This document shows positions 1-5,026 of a stretch of DNA of 5,026 nt, piece after piece; position 1 is the stretch's first letter; the number at the start of each line of letters is the position of its first letter. Origin of the DNA: Bryobacterales bacterium (lineage in GTDB: Bacteria; Acidobacteriota; Terriglobia; Bryobacterales; Bryobacteraceae); the NCBI GenBank assembly GCA_025353235.1, contig JANXQZ010000377.1, forward strand, positions 1-5,026, in the 5' to 3' direction. The position numbers and the translations under genes were made by a program. The notes beneath the pieces were generated by a model. The model was given only the letters and a program-made list of their open reading frames with translations. It had not been told where the DNA came from and did no database searches.

Positions 1-52
1 TCAAGCTGGTTCTTGACTGCAGTCGCCTTTCCAGGCGGCTCTTAGCCCGCAC
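1..52. other. Short end region after the GNAT gene; no supported gene, weak hairpin
   Basis: Only 52 bases are visible beyond the GNAT stop. Bases 21-27 and 34-40 can form a 7-bp stem around a 6-base loop; read as minus-strand RNA one pair is a C-A mismatch, as plus-strand RNA it is a G-U wobble. No T-run follows on either strand, so it is not a convincing intrinsic terminator. Two plus-strand frames are open from the left edge to stops at 43-45 and 54-56, so the tail of a convergent gene is possible, but too little is visible to claim one. Confidence 0.3.
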
Positions 53-1021
53 CTAAAAACCTTCCCAAACATACGCCCCGAAATTCCGAACCTTCTTAAA
101 CCCGACCCGCTCGTAAGCTTGAATCGCCTCCGTATTCGAGGAAGTCACCGTCAAACTAGCCTTCCGGCAACTATGCCGAGCTAACGACTGCATGGCCCTC
201 TTCAGCAGTTCGTAACCCACCCCTTTCCCCCGCACCGCCTTCGACACGCAGATCTGCGTAATGTGTCCGACCTCGGGGGAAACCATGCTGCTCAGACACA
301 TGCCGCACAGCCGACCTGTCAGCACATCCAGAGCAACATAAGAAGCTGGCTGAAAAAAACTCCCGCACCCGGGATACTGAACGATGTTCATCAGAAAGCG
401 CCGCGCACCCGCCGACGAGCGGTACTGATCGTTAATCTGGCTGTCGACATGACCCTGATACGCAGTCGCGATCAGGCTGGCCGCTTCATCCTGGCGAAAC
501 TCCATCCAACTGTCAATCGCGATCTTGCGAACCGCCGGGCCGGAAGGCAGATCCTCCACTCCGGCCAGCGACGCTTCCATGAAATCCCGATTAAAAACAT
601 GCAAGTAACGCCAATGCGGCAGTTGAATGCGAGCCGCATTTCGCAGCATCATCAACTGTGACTCGATACGCTTCACCAACGGCGTCTTCAGCATCGCATC
701 GAGCACTGAATTGAGCAACCGGCTTTCATTCTCCGGACTGGCGAACTCCTTCAACACGTACAGATCCCCAAGTAAGCCCTTGTGATCCTCGCACACGAAA
801 TACGAATACCCGATGGGGCGCCCGTTCATGACTAGCGAGAATCCGCTCAGCGCATGCATGTCCACAAAGCGCCGGACCAAGGCCGCCGAGGCTTGAAAAT
901 CCCAATCGAGCGTCTCGCGCCACGTGGCGGTCTCTTCCTCCAGCAAGTAGTTGAGGTCGTCCGCTTCCACGTGCCGCAGTTCCACGAGGCGAGGAGCATG
1001 AGTATCCGAAAGCGCGGCCAT
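53..1021 (-). CDS. GNAT-family N-acetyltransferase, probably with a degenerate N-terminal GNAT half
   Basis: This 322-residue protein has a clear catalytic GNAT domain in its C-terminal half (about 164-322). Motif A reads ITQICVSKAVRGKGVGYELL (254-273), with the acetyl-CoA pyrophosphate loop R264-G-K-G-V-G269. Motif B is LTVTSSNTEAIQAYERVGF (290-308), ending in the usual aromatic FGAYVW segment. Residues 14-156 appear to be a second, degenerate copy: GRPIGYSYFV then LLGDLYVL (67-90) look like the central GNAT strands, but no RxxGxG loop follows. Such tandem proteins usually keep only one active site. The substrate cannot be read from sequence; amino groups of small molecules, proteins or sugars are all possible. 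The ATG lies four codons after the alaC stop codon, in the same frame, with a weak AGG about 8 bases upstream, so it is probably the last gene visible of the transcript. A similar tandem layout occurs in mycothiol synthase, but nothing specific points to that function. Confidence 0.88.
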   Translation of the reverse strand: MAALSDTHAPRLVELRHVEADDLNYLLEEETATWRETLDWDFQASAALVRRFVDMHALSGFSLVMNGRPIGYSYFVCEDHKGLLGDLYVLKEFASPENESRLLNSVLDAMLKTPLVKRIESQLMMLRNAARIQLPHWRYLHVFNRDFMEASLAGVEDLPSGPAVRKIAIDSWMEFRQDEAASLIATAYQGHVDSQINDQYRSSAGARRFLMNIVQYPGCGSFFQPASYVALDVLTGRLCGMCLSSMVSPEVGHITQICVSKAVRGKGVGYELLKRAMQSLARHSCRKASLTVTSSNTEAIQAYERVGFKKVRNFGAYVWEGF

Positions 1022-1030
1022 GCAAGTCGC

Positions 1031-2230
1031 CTAGACTTCCAGCGGCTCGTTTTTCAAAACGCGCTGGATGGATCGCGTCGCCTGCCGGGTCCGGTGCTCG
1101 TTCTCGATGAGGCTGAAGCGGACATGGCCCTCTCCGAGAGGTCCGAACCCGATGCCCGGCGACACGGCGACCAGGGCGTCTTTCATCAGCAGTTTCGAGA
1201 ATTCGAGCGATCCCGCGGCGCGAAATGGCTCGGGAATTGGAGCCCAAACGAACATGGTCCCTTGCGGCGACGCCACGTGCCAGCCAGCCCGACCAAGCCC
1301 CTTCACCAGAACGTCGCGACGCCTTTGATACGTGGAGCGGATTTTCTCCGTATCGTCAGCGCATTCGCGCAGGGCGATGATGGATGCGATCTGGATAGGC
1401 TGAAAAATCCCGTAATCCAGATAGCTTTTTATGCGTGACAGCGCATGGATCAGCCTGGCGTTGCCCAGGCAGAAACCCACCCGCCATCCGGCCATGTTGA
1501 AGCTTTTCGAGAGCGAGAAAATTTCCACAGCGATGTCTTTCGCGCCTGGAACCTGCAGAATGCTGGGGGGCTTGTAGCCGTCGAAACCGAGGTCGGCGTA
1601 CGCGAAATCGTGAACGATCATGGTTCCGTGATGCGCCGCCAAAGCCACGATCTCTTTGAAGAATTCGAGGTCCACGCATTGAGTTGTGGGGTTGTGCGGG
1701 AACGAGATCAGGATGAGCTTGGGCTTGCGCGTCGACGTCCGGTAGAGATGCTCCAGTCCGTTCAGGAACTCGGCAGGGTTCGGCATCGGCAGCATGCAGG
1801 CGTGCCCTTCCGCCATGATGACGCCGTACTGGTGAATCGGATAAGCGGGGTTGGGCGAGACGACCGCATCGCCGGGACCGATGATGGCGAACAGCAGATG
1901 CGCGAGAGCGTCCTTCGCGCCGATGGTGGCGATGGCTTCCTTATCGGGATCGAGATCGACATCGTAGTACGACTTGTAGCGCTTGACGATCTCCTCGCGC
2001 AGGTTCTGAATTCCGCGGGACACCGAGTAGCGATGATTGCGGGGATTGCGCGCGGCCTCGATGAGTTTTTGGACGACGATTTTCGGAGTGGGGCCGTCGG
2101 GGTTGCCCATGCCAAGATCGACGACGTCTTGCTGTGCAGCTCGCGCCTTGGCCTTCATCTCGTTGATCACGGCGAACACGTAGGGCGGCAGTTTTTCGAT
2201 TCGGTAAAACTCTTCGGGAACGGCGGACAT
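1031..2230 (-). CDS. alaC: PLP-dependent class I aminotransferase, AlaC type (glutamate-pyruvate aminotransferase)
   Basis: This 399-residue cytoplasmic fold-type I aminotransferase resembles, from memory of its sequence, E. coli AlaC (YfdZ) along its whole length, starting with RIEKLPPYVF (10-19). AlaC interconverts pyruvate plus glutamate with alanine plus 2-oxoglutarate. Visible active-site features are MGNPDG (41-46), HRYSVSRG (66-73), PNPAYPIH (126-133), the cofactor-contacting N180-P181, D208 and Y211 in VHDFAYAD, the Schiff-base lysine K242 in SLSKSFNMAGWR (239-250), R250, and the substrate-carboxylate arginine R371 in VRFSLIEN. All key residues are present and the length is normal. 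The related LL-diaminopimelate aminotransferase (DapL) is the main alternative; the N-terminus and the VHDFAYAD region favour AlaC. The ATG follows the polymerase TGA after a single codon in the same frame, with no clear ribosome binding site, suggesting re-initiation after the upstream gene. It has no known role in polysaccharide synthesis. Confidence 0.93.
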   Translation of the reverse strand: MSAVPEEFYRIEKLPPYVFAVINEMKAKARAAQQDVVDLGMGNPDGPTPKIVVQKLIEAARNPRNHRYSVSRGIQNLREEIVKRYKSYYDVDLDPDKEAIATIGAKDALAHLLFAIIGPGDAVVSPNPAYPIHQYGVIMAEGHACMLPMPNPAEFLNGLEHLYRTSTRKPKLILISFPHNPTTQCVDLEFFKEIVALAAHHGTMIVHDFAYADLGFDGYKPPSILQVPGAKDIAVEIFSLSKSFNMAGWRVGFCLGNARLIHALSRIKSYLDYGIFQPIQIASIIALRECADDTEKIRSTYQRRRDVLVKGLGRAGWHVASPQGTMFVWAPIPEPFRAAGSLEFSKLLMKDALVAVSPGIGFGPLGEGHVRFSLIENEHRTRQATRSIQRVLKNEPLEV

Positions 2231-2233
2231 ATC

Positions 2234-3553
2234 TCATTCTAAGACTGGATGGCGTGCGCGATGTGGAGTATCTGGAATCTCCTCCGGGAAGAAAAGGGGC
2301 TCCACTCTTCGGGATCGGAATACAGCATCCAATACCCAAACTGAGAGAGCCATGGTGCCGAACGTAAACAGAATTGACGGAAGGTTGTATCCGCATAAGA
2401 ACAAATTCCCCAGCCGTGTTGGCACGACCAGCGAAAATGCGGAACGGGAATGCCGATCAATTAGCCCCATGCACATTCCATAAATCAGAAAGCCAGGGCC
2501 GACAAACACCAGGCCGACATTCAATAGCAACTCTTCAGCCACGCCGATTCCAAGGCCCCAATCGATCTCGTCGGGTAAGGATCCTGCCACGTGACCAGTG
2601 AAGTGATTTGTCGTTGATTGTCCCTTGAAAGGCGCTATCTGCCGGGGCATGAAAAAGAAAGCACTGTAAACATAACCGGCTAAAGGATAGGGCAATATCT
2701 TCGTTCCAAACGGAACCGATAAATTTACAGCGGTTGCGAGCGAAGAGCTTCGCGAGAGGTCGTTGTGGACAGTTAGAATTACGAGGTCCATCGAAGACAC
2801 GTCCGAAGCCGAATATCGATGCTTGAATAAGGGTAAAGACATGGCGGCTCCAATCACCAGCACAGCCAGCACAGGAACAAGCGTCTTCAGAGTAGGACGA
2901 ATCCAGAACAGAATTACAATGACCAAGGGTACGAGCATGTTTGTGCGTTCGCCGATTGCGAGCGTAGAAACAATGCCGCTAAGGATCAGCCAGAGGACGA
3001 AGATTACTCCTCGTTTCAGTCGGGAGTCGGCTTGAAAGACGTAGAATGCGAGCAGATGGCTTGGAAGGTAGAGCACTGTCACCAAGACGCCCCACTCATT
3101 TCCGATCTTCATCCTGGCCTCCCAAATCGGAAGCCCCTCGGCGATGCGAAGAAAGCCGGCAATGACTAATGGAATGGTGATGCCGATCGCGAGCCAATAG
3201 AAGAGCCCGCGCACCCTCGGAGCAAACTCTTCAGTGACACGTTCCAAGGTTGGCAAAGACGTACCGCCATTCGCGATTCGTGAGCCAAGATGGAACAGCC
3301 ACGGCATGAAAATCAGAATTGCTATGCTGATCCCGAAATCGAGATCCGAAGCCGAAAGGAGCGATCCCAGGTATCTATCTTCGAGGTCGACTCCCGAGAA
3401 CTCAAGCCAGATGCCGACATCGTAGTACAGCAGGGTAGACACACAGGCAAAATCGACCATGTTCGGAATGCGCTTTCTTGCTATAGCTTTCCAGAACCCG
3501 ACAGCAGCCAGGCCATGAGAAAGTGAAACCAGCACAAGAAGGGCTTGTCTCAT
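2234..3553 (-). CDS. Multi-pass membrane protein, probable O-antigen/oligosaccharide repeat-unit polymerase (Wzy-like)
   Basis: This 439-residue, strongly hydrophobic protein has roughly 10-12 predicted membrane spans by eye (about 3-20, 32-50, 72-90, 116-136, 152-172, 182-199, 203-217, 222-240, 290-303, 335-365, 372-388, 390-411). Between the later spans is a long loop (about 241-335) carrying FMPRQIAPFKGQST (301-314), which resembles the R/K- and P-rich loop of Wzy-type polymerases, and GERTNML (201-207) at a membrane edge, another feature common in this family. Wzy proteins join undecaprenyl-linked repeat units on the periplasmic side. The call rests on topology, the loop pattern and position directly after a glycosyltransferase and BY-kinase; Wzy sequences diverge strongly, so a flippase or other membrane protein is not fully excluded. 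The ATG overlaps the glycosyltransferase stop (ATGA), a TGA lies two codons upstream in frame, and no well-placed Shine-Dalgarno site is seen, so translation is probably coupled. Its base composition looks more AT-rich than the next gene. Confidence 0.78.
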   Translation of the reverse strand: MRQALLVLVSLSHGLAAVGFWKAIARKRIPNMVDFACVSTLLYYDVGIWLEFSGVDLEDRYLGSLLSASDLDFGISIAILIFMPWLFHLGSRIANGGTSLPTLERVTEEFAPRVRGLFYWLAIGITIPLVIAGFLRIAEGLPIWEARMKIGNEWGVLVTVLYLPSHLLAFYVFQADSRLKRGVIFVLWLILSGIVSTLAIGERTNMLVPLVIVILFWIRPTLKTLVPVLAVLVIGAAMSLPLFKHRYSASDVSSMDLVILTVHNDLSRSSSLATAVNLSVPFGTKILPYPLAGYVYSAFFFMPRQIAPFKGQSTTNHFTGHVAGSLPDEIDWGLGIGVAEELLLNVGLVFVGPGFLIYGMCMGLIDRHSRSAFSLVVPTRLGNLFLCGYNLPSILFTFGTMALSVWVLDAVFRSRRVEPLFFPEEIPDTPHRARHPVLE

Positions 3554-4677
3554 GCCTCACGCGAGTAGACCTGCTCCACTGCCCGAACGGAACGAAGAGG
3601 TCCGAATCGTGACGCGTTCACGCGCTCAACCGCGTTTGGACTCGAAATACACCGCGCGCCGACCGCAGCCTGCACGGCCGCTTTGGCCCAAACTGAAGGC
3701 AACTCTTCTATGGAGAGACGCTGAATGAGTTCGTGAACCACGTCCCCTTCACCCGAAATATTATTCGAGATGACACAAGGTAAGCCCGCAGCCTGCGTTT
3801 CAATTAGGACGACGGGAAGCCCTTCGTAAATCGACGGAAACAAAAACAAATCCATCGCTCCCATCATCAGGCGCGGAACCGAGTTCGACACCCCCGTAAA
3901 GCAGGCGCGGTGGCCAACCCCCACAGCGTCAAACCGTTGCATTACAGATTCACGAAGCTCGCCATCGCCTATCATCAGAAACCACGCACGAGGCTCGCTC
4001 TTGAGTACTTCTCTCGCGATTTCCGCGAAGAACATGTGATTCTTCTGATGCTCGAATCGGCCTACATGGCCAAACACGACCGCATCGCTGGGTATCTTCA
4101 GTTCACGCCTTACTTGTTTCCTATCAACAGCCAGAGAGAAGGGCCTCAAATCCACCGAATAGTAAATAGTTCTAATCGGAAAGGGGAAGCTCGCTCCGAG
4201 AGGAAATAGAGACTCCCTCGCCAGGTCGCTCGCGCACAGACCCAAAGTCGCATGTCTCTTGATCCACCAACTCATCATCCCTAAATACTCGCCCCGCAGC
4301 AAGACGCGATTGGCATCCACGATTCTGGTGTCCACATGACTATGCGCGATGCGCACCGGAACCTTCGCCCGATGCGCCAGCAGCATCGCAATCCCGCTGA
4401 AATGATGCAAGTGGCCATGCACAACGTCATACGGACCGTACTCCTGCAAAATTCGGCCAAGATCCCGAAAGTATGCCCAAGGCCGATTGGGATGCAGGCA
4501 GCGGATCACGCGGGCGCCTAACTGCTTCGCCTCGTCCTCGTACGCATATTTCTCCTGCCCGTGAACCAGGAAATCCATGCGAAACCGCTCACGGTCGATG
4601 TTTCGCAAAACGTGCATGAGCCAAGTCTCAACCCCGGCCCTGTTGAGCCCCCCCACTACCTGCAGGATCCGTATCAA
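3550..4677 (-). CDS. GT4-family glycosyltransferase, EpsF-like
   Basis: This 375-residue protein is a GT-B fold, retaining glycosyltransferase that should transfer a sugar from a nucleotide-sugar donor to a lipid-linked polysaccharide intermediate on the cytoplasmic face of the membrane. The N-terminal Rossmann half opens with IRILQVVGGLNRAGVE (2-17), the glycine-rich acceptor-side loop. HGHLHH (87-92) and AHSHVDTR (111-118) match the EpsF pattern. The donor half starts near 200 with FGHVGRFEHQKNH (202-214), and the EX7E motif is E285/E293 in YEGLPVVLIE. The tail with LSIEELPSVW (321-330) is also EpsF-like. Length is normal for the family. The start is TTG: a TAG stop lies immediately upstream in frame, and the family motif begins at residue 2, so no later start is credible. 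Start and kinase stop overlap by 4 bases (TTGA), and the stop overlaps the next gene's ATG. The exact sugar cannot be inferred. Confidence 0.93.
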   Translation of the reverse strand: MIRILQVVGGLNRAGVETWLMHVLRNIDRERFRMDFLVHGQEKYAYEDEAKQLGARVIRCLHPNRPWAYFRDLGRILQEYGPYDVVHGHLHHFSGIAMLLAHRAKVPVRIAHSHVDTRIVDANRVLLRGEYLGMMSWWIKRHATLGLCASDLARESLFPLGASFPFPIRTIYYSVDLRPFSLAVDRKQVRRELKIPSDAVVFGHVGRFEHQKNHMFFAEIAREVLKSEPRAWFLMIGDGELRESVMQRFDAVGVGHRACFTGVSNSVPRLMMGAMDLFLFPSIYEGLPVVLIETQAAGLPCVISNNISGEGDVVHELIQRLSIEELPSVWAKAAVQAAVGARCISSPNAVERVNASRFGPLRSVRAVEQVYSREA

Positions 4678-5026
4678 CTAGCTGACCGGTCCTCCCCGGA
4701 ATTGTAATGCTTATAATATTTCCCGTAATAACCGTAGTAATAGTAACTATTGCTGACTTCTTTATGTACTTCATTTAGAACGAGCCCCACCACGTTCGCC
4801 CGCAAACGCTTCAGCGTGCTAATCACGCTCGCCACGGCTTTCCGGCTGGTCTGCCCCGCGCGCGCCACCACGATCACGCCATCTACCGCGGCGGCCATCT
4901 GGAGCGGCTCGGGAAATCCCAACAGCGGGGGCGCGTCTAGAATGATGAGGTCGTACTCGCGCGAAGCTTCGTCCAAGATTCGCTGCAAGCCCCGCCCGAT
5001 GAGGTCAGCCGCGCGCCGCGACGAGG
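4674..5026 (-). CDS. Polysaccharide-biosynthesis tyrosine autokinase (BY-kinase), C-terminal part, cut by window edge
   Basis: This is the 3' end of a bacterial tyrosine kinase of the Wzc/CpsD/EpsB type, which regulates polymerisation and export of exopolysaccharide or capsule at the inner membrane. The frame is open to the window edge. A TTG at 4986-4988 is only an internal leucine, because family-like sequence (ADLIGRGLQRILDEAS) continues upstream of it. Visible features are the Walker B motif DLIILDAPPLLG (about 4917-4952), the following helix and strand ending GLVLNEV, and a tyrosine-rich tail at 4704-4745 with 9 Tyr in 14 residues, the usual autophosphorylation cluster. Walker A, Walker A' and any Wzz-like membrane domain must lie beyond the right edge, so whether this is a fused Wzc-like protein or a separate CpsD-like kinase cannot be told. 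The TGA stop (4674-4676) overlaps the start of the downstream glycosyltransferase. MinD-like ATPases share the fold, but the tail makes BY-kinase much more likely. Confidence 0.92.
   Translation of the reverse strand, partial: SSRRAADLIGRGLQRILDEASREYDLIILDAPPLLGFPEPLQMAAAVDGVIVVARAGQTSRKAVASVISTLKRLRANVVGLVLNEVHKEVSNSYYYYGYYGKYYKHYNSGEDRSAS
4690..4697 (-). promoter_or_regulatory. Shine-Dalgarno-like GGGGAGGA before the TTG start of the glycosyltransferase
   Basis: Read on the minus strand, the sequence is GGGGAGGA, then 12 bases, then TTG. It lies inside the end of the kinase coding region. The spacing is longer than the usual 5-9 bases, so the site is plausible rather than certain, but it is the only purine-rich anti-SD match near this start and supports use of the rare TTG codon. 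Confidence 0.45.

Larger units (their letters stand above)
53..5026 (-). other. Probable single transcription unit: kinase, glycosyltransferase, polymerase, alaC, GNAT
   Basis: Five same-strand genes follow one another with junctions of -4, -4, +3 and +9 bases. No intergenic space is large enough for a conventional promoter or terminator. The first three belong together functionally in polysaccharide assembly; the last two are linked only by position. The promoter must lie beyond the right edge, unless an internal promoter sits within a coding region, which I could not recognise. Confidence 0.7.

Noticed and set aside
15..24. Perfect 10-base palindrome GACTGCAGTC
   Set aside because: Too short and isolated to support an operator or attachment site; expected by chance at this scale.
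21..40. Hairpin as intrinsic terminator for the GNAT gene
   Set aside because: The stem is short, contains a mismatch in minus-strand RNA, and has no following U-run.
726..1247. Minus-strand open frame of 173 codons in another frame across the GNAT start and alaC end
   Set aside because: It overlaps two real genes out of frame, is Arg/Gly/Ala rich, and has no motif; typical off-frame artefact.
854..1438. Plus-strand open frame of 194 codons across the alaC/GNAT junction
   Set aside because: It is antisense to two well-supported genes and its translation looks like shadow sequence rich in Arg, with no family resemblance.
1445..2242. Long open frame on the plus strand opposite alaC (265 codons)
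   Set aside because: It is fully antisense to a gene with all aminotransferase active-site residues. The translation shows no recognisable domain, and long antisense frames are common opposite GC-rich genes.
4711..4718. TATAAT-like -10 element on the plus strand
   Set aside because: It is the complement of tyrosine and lysine codons in the kinase tail, with no plus-strand gene downstream for it to serve.

Overview
The window is a densely packed stretch of bacterial chromosome. All five recognisable genes lie on the minus strand and cover almost everything from base 53 to the right edge. In transcription order (high to low coordinates) they are: the C-terminal end of a polysaccharide-biosynthesis tyrosine autokinase (BY-kinase, cut by the window edge), a GT4 glycosyltransferase of the EpsF type, a multi-pass membrane protein resembling an O-antigen/oligosaccharide repeat-unit polymerase (Wzy type), an AlaC-type class I aminotransferase, and a GNAT acetyltransferase with what looks like a duplicated, degenerate N-terminal half. 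No RNA gene, CRISPR array, insertion sequence or clear promoter was seen.

Region by region: 4674-5026 holds the Walker B motif and tyrosine-rich tail of the kinase. 3550-4677 is the glycosyltransferase, whose TTG start overlaps the kinase stop by 4 bases. 2234-3553 is the polymerase-like gene, whose ATG overlaps the glycosyltransferase stop by 4 bases (ATGA). 1031-2230 is alaC, starting one codon after the polymerase stop. 53-1021 is the GNAT gene, starting three codons after the alaC stop. Bases 1-52 hold no supported gene. The overlaps and near-zero spacing argue for a single transcript with translational coupling.

The kinase, glycosyltransferase and polymerase fit a Wzx/Wzy-type exopolysaccharide or capsule pathway: the glycosyltransferase adds a sugar to the lipid-linked repeat unit, the polymerase joins repeat units at the membrane, and the kinase (normally fused or paired with a Wzz-like chain-length domain) controls chain length and export through tyrosine phosphorylation. 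The aminotransferase and acetyltransferase have no obvious obligatory role in that pathway. They may be ordinary metabolic genes next to the polysaccharide cluster, or the acetyltransferase may modify an unknown substrate.

Organism: a Gram-negative with moderate-to-high GC. The style of the kinase tail and of the GNAT protein reminds me of Acidobacteriota, but this is recollection, not a search result, and should be treated as a tentative guess. I see no convincing sign of an undescribed system; the findings below are modest observations.
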